From: Gilvimarinus gilvus | GTDB lineage: Bacteria; Pseudomonadota; Gammaproteobacteria; Pseudomonadales; Cellvibrionaceae | DNA: 64,000 nucleotides | Assembly: GCF_030518155.1 (NCBI RefSeq) | Contig: NZ_JAULRU010000731.1 | Coordinates: 1-64,000, forward strand | Direction: 5' to 3' | Made by a program: the position numbers and the translations under genes | Shown: piece after piece, positions 7,437 to 16,331 of the stretch | How the letters are laid out: each line of letters opens with the position of its first letter | Numbering within the stretch: position 1 is the first letter of the stretch | Notes under the pieces: model-generated | What the model saw: only the letters and a program-made list of their open reading frames with translations | Databases searched by the model: none | What the model was told of the DNA's origin: nothing

Positions 7437-8659
7437 GAATCGCCGCGCTTAATAATCAGCGATGTGTTCACACCGCCAAAGGCAAAGTTATTACTCATGG
7501 CGTATTGGCAGTCCAACTCCAGACCATTGCCGGTAATGTAATCGAGCGGAGCGCACTCGGGGTCGATATTGTCTAAGTTAATGGTGGGCGCAAACCAGCC
7601 GCTGTGCATCATCTCTAAAGTCATCCACGCCTCCAGCGCGCCGCAAGCGCCGAGGGTGTGGCCGATGTAACTTTTCAGCGAGCTAATCGGTTTGCCTTCA
7701 CCGAGCACGGCGCAAGTGGCCTGTGACTCGGCCACATCACCTTTAGAGGTGGCGGTGCCGTGAGCGTTGACGTAGCCAATATCGTCCGCGCTCAGTTGAG
7801 CATCGTCCAACGCCATGCGCATGGCATCGGCCATGGTAACGGCGCGCGGCTCGGTGACGTGAGCGCCGTCGGAGTTGGTGCCATAGCCCACAATTTCGCC
7901 GAGAATGTTTGCTCCGCGCGCCTTGGCGTGCTCGTAATCTTCCAAAATCAGGGAACAGGCACCCTCACCCAACACCAAACCGTCGCGGTCTTTGTCGAAG
8001 GGGCGCGGGGTTAATTCGGGTGTGTCGTTACTGGTACTGGTGGCAAACAGAGTATCGAATACCGCCACCGGAGTAACGTGAAATTCTTCCGCGCCACCGG
8101 CCACCATGACATCCTGCATGCCGTACTTAATCGCTTCATAGGCGTAACCAATGCCCTGGCTGCCAGAGGTACAGGCCGAAGCGGTGGGAATAATACGCCC
8201 GGTCATGCCAAAGAAAAGGCCGATATTAACGGTGGCGGTGTGGGTCATGGTACGCAGGTAGGTGGACGCGGTTAAATCCACGGTGGTGTTGTCGGTCACC
8301 ACCTTGGTCAGCGCCGGCACATCGCCCGGGGTGCCAATACACGAGCCGTAAGACACACCGACGCGGCCACTTTTAAGCAGTGGGTCGTCGATTAAGCCGG
8401 CCATGGCCAGTGCGCGCTCGCTGGCATCCACGGCCATAACCGACACGCGGCCCATAGAGCGCAATTTTTTGCGCGGGTAATGTTTCGGTGTGGTGAATTC
8501 GAGCGGTGCGCCCAAGCGGGTGTTAAGCCCTTCAATAGCGTCCCACTCGGCAAAGGCTTGCACTTTATTTTTGCCCGCGCGCAGGCCGGCCTCGACGCTG
8601 TTCCAATCGTTACCCAGCGCGCTGACCGCACCCACACCGGTAATCGCCACTCTACGCAT
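7433..8659 (-). CDS. apeR: Beta-ketoacyl-ACP synthase, first ApeR-like copy
   Basis: A 408-residue ketosynthase with TASACTSGSQ (nucleophilic Cys), NAHGTATSKGD and KSYIGHTLGA (His pair). Its start codon overlaps the stop of the ketoreductase gene by 1 bp, so translation is coupled. It corresponds in position to ApeR of the E. coli aryl polyene cluster, a ketosynthase in the type II polyene machinery. Start as given: MRRVAITGVGAVSALG is the normal KS N-terminus. Confidence 0.9.
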   Translation of the reverse strand: MRRVAITGVGAVSALGNDWNSVEAGLRAGKNKVQAFAEWDAIEGLNTRLGAPLEFTTPKHYPRKKLRSMGRVSVMAVDASERALAMAGLIDDPLLKSGRVGVSYGSCIGTPGDVPALTKVVTDNTTVDLTASTYLRTMTHTATVNIGLFFGMTGRIIPTASACTSGSQGIGYAYEAIKYGMQDVMVAGGAEEFHVTPVAVFDTLFATSTSNDTPELTPRPFDKDRDGLVLGEGACSLILEDYEHAKARGANILGEIVGYGTNSDGAHVTEPRAVTMADAMRMALDDAQLSADDIGYVNAHGTATSKGDVAESQATCAVLGEGKPISSLKSYIGHTLGACGALEAWMTLEMMHSGWFAPTINLDNIDPECAPLDYITGNGLELDCQYAMSNNFAFGGVNTSLIIKRGDS

Positions 8660-9384
8660 TACAACATACCACCGTTAACAGAAATAACCTGACGGGTAAT
8701 ATAGGAGGCTGAGTCACTCATTAGGTAACCCACCAGGCTTGCCACTTCGTCGACCTGACCAAAGCGGCGCAAGGGAATCATTTTTTTCGCCTCGTCGGCA
8801 AACACTTCGTCGATCATATCGGTTTCGATAATGCCCGGGGCTACGCAATTCACGGTAATTTTACGCTTACCTAATTCCAACGCCAATGATTTGGTGGCGC
8901 CAATTAAACCGGCTTTGGTTGCGCTGTAATTTACCTGGCCGCGGTTGCCGGCCAAGCCCGCCACCGACGATAGAGTAACAATGCGCCCGCCCTTGCGCGC
9001 CTGCACCATGGGCATAACCAAAGGTTGCAAAATGTTGTAGAAACCGTCGAGGTTGGTGTGTATCACACTGTCCCAATCGTCTTCGCTCATGGCGGGGAAG
9101 GCGTTGTCGCGGGTAATACCGGCGTTACACACCACACCGTAAAACGCGCCTTTGCGCTCGACAAAATCCGTGAGTACATTGCGGGTAGTGGCGCGGTCGG
9201 CTACATCAAAGCACAACAATTCACTTTCGCGCCCCAAAGCTTGCACTTCAGCGACGACGGCCTGCCCCAACTCTACGCTGCCACGGCAGTGCACAATGAC
9301 ATCAAACCCATCGCGAGCCAGTTGCAGTGCGATAGCGCGGCCAATGCCGCGACTTGAGCCGGTCACTAATACTTGACGAGCCAT
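8659..9384 (-). CDS. apeQ: 3-ketoacyl-ACP reductase (ApeQ/FabG type)
   Basis: A 241-residue short-chain dehydrogenase. TGSSRGIGRA (cofactor loop) is at residues 8-17, NAG at about 89, the catalytic Ser in LSSVAG, and YSATK in the Y-x3-K motif. It reduces the beta-keto group after each condensation with NADPH. It lies between the dehydratase and the ketosynthases, in the order ApeP-ApeQ-ApeR known from aryl polyene operons. A 14-bp gap to the dehydratase contains an AGGAGTATT-type ribosome site. Confidence 0.93.
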   Translation of the reverse strand: MARQVLVTGSSRGIGRAIALQLARDGFDVIVHCRGSVELGQAVVAEVQALGRESELLCFDVADRATTRNVLTDFVERKGAFYGVVCNAGITRDNAFPAMSEDDWDSVIHTNLDGFYNILQPLVMPMVQARKGGRIVTLSSVAGLAGNRGQVNYSATKAGLIGATKSLALELGKRKITVNCVAPGIIETDMIDEVFADEAKKMIPLRRFGQVDEVASLVGYLMSDSASYITRQVISVNGGML

Positions 9385-9398
9385 AGATAATACTCCTG

Positions 9399-9929
9399 TT
9401 AGGCGAGTTGCCCTGCTTGTGCAATGCGCTGCGGGTCACTGGCCTGCAGATACTCTTCGAGGCTATCGGGGCGAAACGCCGAAAACTCCCCCTCGCACAC
9501 CCGTTGCTCAACACCGTCAACGCACTGCATGATTGTTCCGTGGAAGGCCACAATAGGACCATCGATAAAATTTACGTCTACGTGAATGCGCAGCGTAGCA
9601 CCGAGCGCAAAACTCGGCTGCTGTACTTGCAACTGACGGGCACTGATAAGAAAGGCGGGGCGAATCTGCTCACCACCCTCGCCGGACGGATCAATGTCAG
9701 CACTCTCCCCGCCGGGCTTTTCGGCATCGTGCAGCCCTACCCACACGGCCGCCGTCTGCGCCATATATTCAATGGCCGTCCAGCTCGGCACGGCATTTAA
9801 GCTCGCATCAAAAAAAACATTGTTGCTGTCTACAACCGCTTGCGCCACCACCGACTCCGGTGCCTGCTCGAGCACAGTATCGATTAAACGAAACGGTGGC
9901 CGGTGGGGAATTAAATGTTCAAGCGTCAT
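9399..9929 (-). CDS. apeP: ApeP-type 3-hydroxyacyl-ACP dehydratase
   Basis: About 176 residues, single hotdog fold. MTLEHLIPHRPPFRLIDTV is the characteristic N-terminus of this family, so the start is placed at 9929 and not at the upstream ATG. The AIEYMAQTAAVWVG helix follows. It dehydrates 3-hydroxyacyl-ACP to the trans-enoyl form retained as polyene. It overlaps the end of the upstream ketosynthase gene by 11 bp. In the E. coli system two hotdog dehydratases (ApeI and ApeP) cooperate, and both types are present here. Confidence 0.88.
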   Translation of the reverse strand: MTLEHLIPHRPPFRLIDTVLEQAPESVVAQAVVDSNNVFFDASLNAVPSWTAIEYMAQTAAVWVGLHDAEKPGGESADIDPSGEGGEQIRPAFLISARQLQVQQPSFALGATLRIHVDVNFIDGPIVAFHGTIMQCVDGVEQRVCEGEFSAFRPDSLEEYLQASDPQRIAQAGQLA

Positions 9930-11112
9930 CAGCCAGCCCAATAATCAGTGCGGCGTTATTACCACCAAATGCAAACGAATTGCTTAAAAACACAGGTTGG
10001 CCGCTGGCCGCCAAACAATCGCCTGTGTTAACAAGGTTCAGCTGGGGCAGTGCCGGATCGTAATGTCCGTCGTAGCAATGAGGCGGTAGTTTACCACTGC
10101 CCCCGGTTAGGGCCAGCCACATCAAACCCGCTTCAGTGGCACCGGCTGCACCCAGAGTATGGCCAATTTGCCCCTTACTGCTACTTACCTGCGGTTGATG
10201 TGGGAACAAACGCGAGATGACCGCCGACTCCATCGCATCGTTAAGCGGCGTGCCGGTGCCGTGCAAGTTCACATAACCGATGTCCTCGCGACGCAAACCG
10301 GCCTCGGCCAGCGCCATGCTAATGGCGGCCTCGGCGCCGGCGCCCTCGGGATCAGGCGCGGATATATGATGAGCATCGGAGGAGGCGCCGGCCCCCAGTA
10401 ATTGAATTCGGTGGCGCAGCGGCTCTTTGCTCACCACAAAAAAGGCGGCGGCTTCGCCAATATTAATACCGCGGCGGTTGGTACTAAAGGGGGAGCACAT
10501 GGTGTCGCTGACCGAATCCAGCGCGGCGAAGCCATTGACCGTCAGCCGACATAAACTATCGGCACCACCGGCAATAACGGCATCCGCCATGCCGGTGTCC
10601 AACAGACGTTTGGCGGAAGCGAGGGCATGCGCACTTGAGGAACAGGCGGTAGATAACGTATAGGCAAGGCCGTCAAGCTCACAATAGGCGGCCACTAACT
10701 CGGCCAGATTGCCAATTTCTTGCGCGCGGTAGGCGTAATCCGGCGGGGTAACGCCCGACTGGCTATAGCTTGCCACGGCCCGCTCGCCCTCGGCAATACC
10801 CGAGGTACTGCTACCGGCCACCACCGCAATACGAGATGATTGATAGCGCGTTTTTAGCTCGCCAATAGTATCGGATAACTGATCGACGGCGGTTAACGCA
10901 AGTCCGGCATTGCGACTGCCATACGCCGCCAGACGTTCAGGTACCGGTGCTAAATGTGCGGCAACCGGCGCGACATAGGTCGCCTTGCCCGGCACCCAGT
11001 CACACGAAACTAATCCGCGATGACCGGAAAACAAAGCACGGCTAACGCCGGTACCATCACCGCCCAAGGCGTTCACTAAGCCTAAATCTGTCAGATAGCA
11101 CGCCTGACTCAT
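9919..11112 (-). CDS. apeO: Beta-ketoacyl synthase, ApeO-like
   Basis: About 397 residues from MSQACYLTDLG. The catalytic Cys is in LSTACSSSAHA and the His in NLHGTGTPLND and KGQIGHTLGA. The start at 11112 gives the ATGA overlap with the lipoprotein gene, and the longer frame to 11193 would translate that gene's end. In E. coli ApeO forms a heterodimer with the chain-length factor ApeC, whose counterpart here is at 23170-23901. Confidence 0.88.
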   Translation of the reverse strand: MSQACYLTDLGLVNALGGDGTGVSRALFSGHRGLVSCDWVPGKATYVAPVAAHLAPVPERLAAYGSRNAGLALTAVDQLSDTIGELKTRYQSSRIAVVAGSSTSGIAEGERAVASYSQSGVTPPDYAYRAQEIGNLAELVAAYCELDGLAYTLSTACSSSAHALASAKRLLDTGMADAVIAGGADSLCRLTVNGFAALDSVSDTMCSPFSTNRRGINIGEAAAFFVVSKEPLRHRIQLLGAGASSDAHHISAPDPEGAGAEAAISMALAEAGLRREDIGYVNLHGTGTPLNDAMESAVISRLFPHQPQVSSSKGQIGHTLGAAGATEAGLMWLALTGGSGKLPPHCYDGHYDPALPQLNLVNTGDCLAASGQPVFLSNSFAFGGNNAALIIGLADDA

Positions 11113-11633
11113 GGTGAGGATGTCCGTAACGTTAAGGTTATTTTTGTGGGCGCTAGGATAACAGAATCCGGCTGGGCTTTGCGCCATTGCCATACCGGTT
11201 TAGTGTTGGCAAATAAGGTAATTTCCGCATTATTCTCAATTCGCGAAAGACCCGCCTGGCTCATACAAGCGGCGCTCAATTGTTCGCGTACTTGCCACCA
11301 GTACACAGCGCTGATTAAGTTCTCGGGCGACATTCCGCGGTACAACGGTTGCCGATTCACCGCCACCGATTGCTCCGCTATTAGGCCATTGAATTGTGGG
11401 TTGCCCAGCGTATCCATAGCGATATAACGCACGCCACCGGCCTCGGGCTGAACGCGCAAAATCAGTGGTATCGGCGCCTGTTCAGGCTCGCGAACGGAGA
11501 CCAGCAAGGTGCCCTGGGCAGGCGTGGGACACACGGCCAGTTGCGGCGTGGGCAAAGGGCTGCTACAGCCCGCTGTAAACAACAGCGCTGCCAGCGCAAA
11601 GCCCGGAATAATAAAAACCCGTGTGACTCGCAT
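11109..11633 (-). CDS. apeN: DUF3261 lipoprotein (ApeN-like)
   Basis: A 174-residue protein with a lipoprotein signal (LLFTAGC, lipidated Cys at about 23). The DUF3261 family accompanies LolA-like and MMPL proteins in aryl polyene loci and is thought to help transfer the finished pigment to the outer membrane. The start overlaps the flavoprotein stop as TAATG and its own stop overlaps the next start as ATGA. The family assignment rests mainly on length, signal and position between MMPL/oxidoreductase and ApeO. Confidence 0.8.
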   Translation of the reverse strand: MRVTRVFIIPGFALAALLFTAGCSSPLPTPQLAVCPTPAQGTLLVSVREPEQAPIPLILRVQPEAGGVRYIAMDTLGNPQFNGLIAEQSVAVNRQPLYRGMSPENLISAVYWWQVREQLSAACMSQAGLSRIENNAEITLFANTKPVWQWRKAQPDSVILAPTKITLTLRTSSP

Positions 11634-12880
11634 TAGGCCGCAGAGGAGCAGAACTCGGCTAAGGCACGCATTCTGCGACGAGGCTCGGCGACAAATGGAT
11701 TTTTTTCATCCCAGGCGTAACCGGCCAATATAGATGAAATCATTTCCCGCACGTTGACTGATTGCTCAGGGTAAAAAATAATGTCCTGGAACAGACCGTC
11801 GTACCAGGCATCGACAAATACACGGAACGTGTCTACCCCTTTGCGCAGCGGTATTTCGTAGTCGTTTTGCCAATCGACGGCCTCACCGTCGAGTTGTTTG
11901 GCCAGCACCTCTACCGCCATACTGGCCGAGCGCATGGCGATGGTAACGCCCGAAGAAAATACCGGATCGAGAAACTCTCCGGCGTTGCCCAAAAGCGCGT
12001 AATTGTTATTGGCCAACGACTTAACATTGCAGGAGTAACCGGTAATTTGATTGGCGGGGTACTTAAACTGCGCGCGTTGCAGTAGATTTGCCAGCACCGG
12101 CGACTCGGCCAACATGGTTTGCACCAACTGCAGAGGTGTAGCGGCACCGCGTTTACGCAATTTCTCTTCGCTCGCCACTACGCCTACGGAACACTTACCG
12201 CCACTAAAGGGAATAAGCCAGTACCAAATGTCGCGCTCTTCAGGGTGTACAGTGACCAATATTTTATTGCGGTCAAAATCGGTGGACTCAATACCGTCGT
12301 CAATATGCGTAAAGGCAGCCTGACGCACAGGAAAGTCCGAGGGAGTTTCTAAATCCAGCAAGCGCGGCAGCACACGGCCAAAACCGCTGGCATCCAATAC
12401 AAAACGACAGTCGATTGTACGCGACTCGCCTTCCGGCGTTGCATAAGTCACGGTGTTGCCGCCACCATCATGCAACTGGCAATCGCTAATGGAGTGACAG
12501 TAACGAATGTCGACGCCTTGCTTTTGTGCTTCATCCGCCAGCAACTTATCAAAGCGGGCGCGCTCTACCTGAAAAGTGGTACCGTGGCCGGGAGAAAACT
12601 TTTCTTCGAAATTGAAGTAGGTACTGCGCTCACCCCAACCAAAGGCCGCACCGTTTTTAAACTGAAATCCGGCATCGCGCACCGCCGGCAAAAAACCGGC
12701 CTGTTCAACGTATTGCATACACTGGGGCAGCAAGCTTTCACCAATAGAAAAGCGCGGAAATTGTTCTTTTTCAAAAACGATCACACTAAATCCACGCTGT
12801 TTAAGCAGCGCAGAGGCAATGGCACCGGATGGACCAGCACCAATAATTACAACGTCCACCTGATCAGGTACAGCTGCCAT
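11633..12880 (-). CDS. FAD-dependent oxidoreductase, flavin halogenase-like
   Basis: About 415 residues. A Rossmann GAGPSG is at 14-19 and GESLLP at 47-52. FKNGAAFGWG contains Lys75 at the place of the conserved lysine of flavin-dependent halogenases, and WYWLIP at 219-224 fits the halogenase WxWxIP signature. The start at 12880 follows a GAGTGGAG ribosome site and is preferred over the long extension into the MMPL gene. Related 'tryptophan halogenase family' flavoproteins occur in aryl polyene and xanthomonadin loci. Brominating or chlorinating the aryl head is the attractive role, but hydroxylase or other oxidase activity is not excluded. Confidence 0.8.
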   Translation of the reverse strand: MAAVPDQVDVVIIGAGPSGAIASALLKQRGFSVIVFEKEQFPRFSIGESLLPQCMQYVEQAGFLPAVRDAGFQFKNGAAFGWGERSTYFNFEEKFSPGHGTTFQVERARFDKLLADEAQKQGVDIRYCHSISDCQLHDGGGNTVTYATPEGESRTIDCRFVLDASGFGRVLPRLLDLETPSDFPVRQAAFTHIDDGIESTDFDRNKILVTVHPEERDIWYWLIPFSGGKCSVGVVASEEKLRKRGAATPLQLVQTMLAESPVLANLLQRAQFKYPANQITGYSCNVKSLANNNYALLGNAGEFLDPVFSSGVTIAMRSASMAVEVLAKQLDGEAVDWQNDYEIPLRKGVDTFRVFVDAWYDGLFQDIIFYPEQSVNVREMISSILAGYAWDEKNPFVAEPRRRMRALAEFCSSAA

Positions 12881-12899
12881 ACCGAAACTCCACTCTCTA

Positions 12900-15233
12900 T
12901 TACGGTCGTTGCGCCAAGGGCGCCAAGAAAAATGCCAATACAATTCCCACAAACACCGCCATACCAAACTGGGCAATAGCTAGCGTACCGCTCAGGGCGA
13001 GTAGGCCAAACGATAGCACGGTCGTCACGGTCGATAAACCAATGGCCAGCAATGTAGAACGCACTAAACCTGCCGACTCGCGTATAAATAGGGTGTAATC
13101 GATTCCGATTCCCAATACCAACATCAGTGCCATGATATGAAACACACTAATAGCGTGTCCCATCACCAGCAGTAAGGCTAAGGTCACCACGCTGGCCGCC
13201 GCCGGCGGCGTCACCACAGCCAACGCCCCAAACGCACCGTAGCGCCAACACAGCAACAGCCAAATAAGCGCGTAAGCGAGCAACAAAAGGCCGCTGGCAT
13301 TGTGGCGATAATGTTCAAGCAATTGGTTGGTGCGCCCGACCGGATCTACCCAACTGACATGCGGCCGGGTACTCGCCAATTGTATAAGCGCCTCAGAGCT
13401 AAAGGGCGAATACAGGTTCACAACGCTATAGACGCTGCCCGCATGAGAAAACAGCAATGGCACCGCCGCATTGGCGCCCGCGCTATTGAGCAGCTGCCCG
13501 GGAGCGATAATAGGCGCGGTAGTCAGGGAGTCGACAATGGTCGCCCGCCCGGATTCGCCGACGCCCAGACGCGTTAATAACTGCTCCAAAGCGCCGGAAT
13601 CAATTACCCTCTGCTGCCACAACTCCAGGTTTTTGCGCTGCTGACCAGGGCTTGGCAACCAACGATTAAGTGTATCGTAGTCAGTCAGTTGTTGCGCGTC
13701 GCGCAATGCAGCCAACGCCTGGTCGGTTTGTTCCAGCCTTGCCAACAACGTCGCAGCATCCGGTGCCTGCACTAACAAGTACTGAAGCGCCTGCCGCGCC
13801 CCCAAAGAGTCGCGGAACGTCTCTTCCATTTGCTTGAGCTCAGCGGGCGGACTTTGCATTTGTCGAATATCGTCATTGCTTTGCCACAATGGCCAAATCG
13901 TCAGCGCTACTATGCCAAGCGCTAACCCCCCCAATGGACGATATAGGCCGACAAAGATCGCGCGCTGCATACCTTGTATAGCGTACAGCAGAGCCAATAG
14001 CGTTGGCGATGAGCCTGTGGCGTTGGGGCGGGCCAACAGCAGTGGGAATAAACCCATTACCGTAACAAAAGCGGCAATCAGTCCCGCGCTCGACATAACC
14101 GCCACCTGGGTAAAACCCGGAAAGCCGGTAGCGGAAAAACTCAAATAACCGGCGACACTGGTGAGTAATCCCAGACTCAGTGGCGCCAGTAAACGGCGGT
14201 AACCATCACTTAGTTGCCAGTGCGCGGCGGCATCAAAGCGCTTCGCGTAAAAATGCAAAGTGTAATCAATAGCGACGCCCACCAGGGCCGAGCCAAACAC
14301 CAGTGCGATTACATGAACATGACCAAACCACCACTGCACCACGCTAAGCCCGGCTAACACTCCAACCCCAATGGGTACAAAAGCCAACACTAGCAACGAC
14401 GGGCTTCGAAACACCCATAGGAACAGGCACACAATACCGAGCAGTGAGCCCAGGCCCACAGTAGATATTTCGCGCTTGGCCTGTTCGGTGCCAGCGTGGG
14501 TATAAAAAAGCGCGCCGGTGGTTAATATATCGGCACCGGGCAAGGTACGCACCTCAGCCAGTGCACTATCGAGCGCTTGAATCGCCGCCTGTTGCACTTG
14601 CAGACTAAACGGCGAGGCTGCCAGCGTTAACCGCACTAGTAGATACGATTTCCCATCGACATCTACTTGTGCAAAGCCTGCATCGTTAATGTGGAGCTTG
14701 TCTCCGGTTGGTTGCCAGTTGGCTTTAAAAGCCGCCAGCGTTCCCAGCGGGTCGGTTGCAAGCTCTCGCGAAGAAAATCCGCCGGGGCGCGTCATTAACC
14801 TGCGCCAAGCACTTTGACTTAATTGCTCCGCGCTCAGTTGGTTAAGTTGCGTGCGCGATGCCGGCGTTAATAACAATGCCGGATGCTCTGAGGCAAGACG
14901 AAACGGCTCATCCGCCATATCAATGGCTTTTATAGCCACTTTACTAAAGCACTGGCATTGCACTAGCTGTGCCTGGGCTTTTTCTAACGGTTGTTGCAGC
15001 TGTTCTACTTTGGTCGTGTGGACAAGAAGCAGTATTTCTCGCTCGACTTTTTGCGCACGGTGCTGATCCGCAATACTCTGTGCCGAACGCGCATCCTGCC
15101 CCGGAAACAACGCCAGAATGTCATTGTTAAACGTCAGCCTAGGCAAGGTCGCAACACCCAAGGCTACCGCGGCCAGCATAAGCACTAAACAGAGTATTTG
15201 AATGCGCCGCAGTGATCGCTTCATGTGCGCCAC
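12900..15233 (-). CDS. apeM: MMPL/RND-family exporter (ApeM-like)
   Basis: A 777-residue inner-membrane protein with two repeats, each a single helix, a periplasmic domain and a five-helix bundle. VFGSALVGVAIDYTLHFYAKR and VLGIGIDYTLFIRES carry the GxxxDYT/D motifs on the fourth helix of each bundle that are characteristic of MMPL/HpnN-type lipid exporters. In aryl polyene loci this protein is thought to move the lipid-linked polyene across or out of the inner membrane with the LolA-like partner encoded 4 bp upstream. Confidence 0.9.
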   Translation of the reverse strand: MAHMKRSLRRIQILCLVLMLAAVALGVATLPRLTFNNDILALFPGQDARSAQSIADQHRAQKVEREILLLVHTTKVEQLQQPLEKAQAQLVQCQCFSKVAIKAIDMADEPFRLASEHPALLLTPASRTQLNQLSAEQLSQSAWRRLMTRPGGFSSRELATDPLGTLAAFKANWQPTGDKLHINDAGFAQVDVDGKSYLLVRLTLAASPFSLQVQQAAIQALDSALAEVRTLPGADILTTGALFYTHAGTEQAKREISTVGLGSLLGIVCLFLWVFRSPSLLVLAFVPIGVGVLAGLSVVQWWFGHVHVIALVFGSALVGVAIDYTLHFYAKRFDAAAHWQLSDGYRRLLAPLSLGLLTSVAGYLSFSATGFPGFTQVAVMSSAGLIAAFVTVMGLFPLLLARPNATGSSPTLLALLYAIQGMQRAIFVGLYRPLGGLALGIVALTIWPLWQSNDDIRQMQSPPAELKQMEETFRDSLGARQALQYLLVQAPDAATLLARLEQTDQALAALRDAQQLTDYDTLNRWLPSPGQQRKNLELWQQRVIDSGALEQLLTRLGVGESGRATIVDSLTTAPIIAPGQLLNSAGANAAVPLLFSHAGSVYSVVNLYSPFSSEALIQLASTRPHVSWVDPVGRTNQLLEHYRHNASGLLLLAYALIWLLLCWRYGAFGALAVVTPPAAASVVTLALLLVMGHAISVFHIMALMLVLGIGIDYTLFIRESAGLVRSTLLAIGLSTVTTVLSFGLLALSGTLAIAQFGMAVFVGIVLAFFLAPLAQRP

Positions 15234-15236
15234 CGG

Positions 15237-15872
15237 TTACGGCTTTTTGCTACGGTAAATAAATTCGATTTGGCTGAAGTCGCCGTTTGGCTCCCGTACG
15301 GTGACCCTACTCATCTGTCCTTGCTGACCACTCACCACAATCGCAGCAATGGCCGAAGCTAAGCGATCGTTGTTCGGTTGCAATCGCAATTGCCAAGGTT
15401 CGCCTAACCCCTCAGCCGGCACCTGCAGAGTAAAAAAGCGATGCAATCCATCGAGTTTGAGCTCAAACAGTTTGCTGACAATTTGAAAAAAACCATACAC
15501 GGATGGTTCGGTGCGTGCAGAAATTTCTAATTGCTCGCCATCGAGTGTTCGCAGTATCCGATCATCGCGCACCTGATAGAGTACCGGGAAGGGCTCTGTT
15601 ACCGACCAGTCGATATCGCCATTTTCCTCCAATAAAAACTCGCCTTTCGACTGCAGAGGTTGCTCCAGTATGGCCATGTGCTTTTGTTGCACCATTGTGC
15701 CGCTTACCGGCAATGAGGCCGATAATTGTTCGGCAATTTGCTGCAGGCGCTGCTGGTCGGCTTCCAGGGTAGCCCGCCATACAACAGAGTCGGCATCAAC
15801 CCGAGCGGGAGAGTCTGCCGCTGCGGTTAGCGCAGTCGCGAGCAATAATAACAAGGCAGGCAGTTTGGACAT
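15237..15872 (-). CDS. apeL: LolA-like periplasmic carrier (ApeL-like)
   Basis: A 211-residue protein with a cleavable signal (about 1-19). Its pattern of short beta strands with PLQSKGEFLLEENGDIDWSV and later YGFFQIVSKLF fits the outer-membrane lipoprotein carrier LolA fold. It is placed between the thioesterase and the MMPL exporter, the usual APE order. It probably ferries the hydrophobic product through the periplasm. Function is inferred from family and context. Confidence 0.82.
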   Translation of the reverse strand: MSKLPALLLLLATALTAAADSPARVDADSVVWRATLEADQQRLQQIAEQLSASLPVSGTMVQQKHMAILEQPLQSKGEFLLEENGDIDWSVTEPFPVLYQVRDDRILRTLDGEQLEISARTEPSVYGFFQIVSKLFELKLDGLHRFFTLQVPAEGLGEPWQLRLQPNNDRLASAIAAIVVSGQQGQMSRVTVREPNGDFSQIEFIYRSKKP

Positions 15873-15875
15873 CGC

Positions 15876-16331
15876 TTAATTTACCTGCTCGGGCGTTTGG
15901 CTCTGTGTGTCCCAAAACGCTTGTAACTTTTGCGCAAATAGGTCGGGCATGGCATAACACATTTCGCCGCTGGCGAGATCCACGGCAACCTGCACGCTGT
16001 AGCCTTTGGTAAGAACATCGCCACTTTCAACATCGACAATGCGGTAGGCAATTTTTAAGCGGACTTCCCACTCTTGCAGCGTAGCTTCGATACGGATGGC
16101 ACGATTAAAGCGCGCCGGGCGCACATACTTGATGCGAATATCCACCACCGGAAAGCCATAGCCGGAATCGCGCATGGCCTGATAATTGTACGCAAGCGCA
16201 TCCAGTAATTCGCAACGCGCGTCCTCAAAATATTTGACGTAGTGACCGTGCCAGACGATGTCCATACTGTCGACATCGTAAAACGGTACTTTGCGATCTA
16301 GCGTAACCGACATGGCGTTGGCGTTAGTCAT
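15876..16331 (-). CDS. apeK: Acyl-ACP/CoA thioesterase, 4HBT type (ApeK-like)
   Basis: About 151 residues from MTNANAMSVTL. The YDVDSMDIVWHGHYVKYFEDA segment is the catalytic region of YbgC-like hotdog thioesterases (Asp then GHYVKYFE). The start at 16331 overlaps the ammonia-lyase stop by 8 bp and replaces a long extension that would lie inside that gene. In aryl polyene pathways this enzyme may release off-path or finished acyl chains. Confidence 0.85.
   Translation of the reverse strand: MTNANAMSVTLDRKVPFYDVDSMDIVWHGHYVKYFEDARCELLDALAYNYQAMRDSGYGFPVVDIRIKYVRPARFNRAIRIEATLQEWEVRLKIAYRIVDVESGDVLTKGYSVQVAVDLASGEMCYAMPDLFAQKLQAFWDTQSQTPEQVN

Noticed and set aside
12881-12976. N-terminal extension of the halogenase-like protein
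   Set aside because: It lies within the MMPL gene end. The GAGTGGAG-ATG at 12880 gives the proper Rossmann start.
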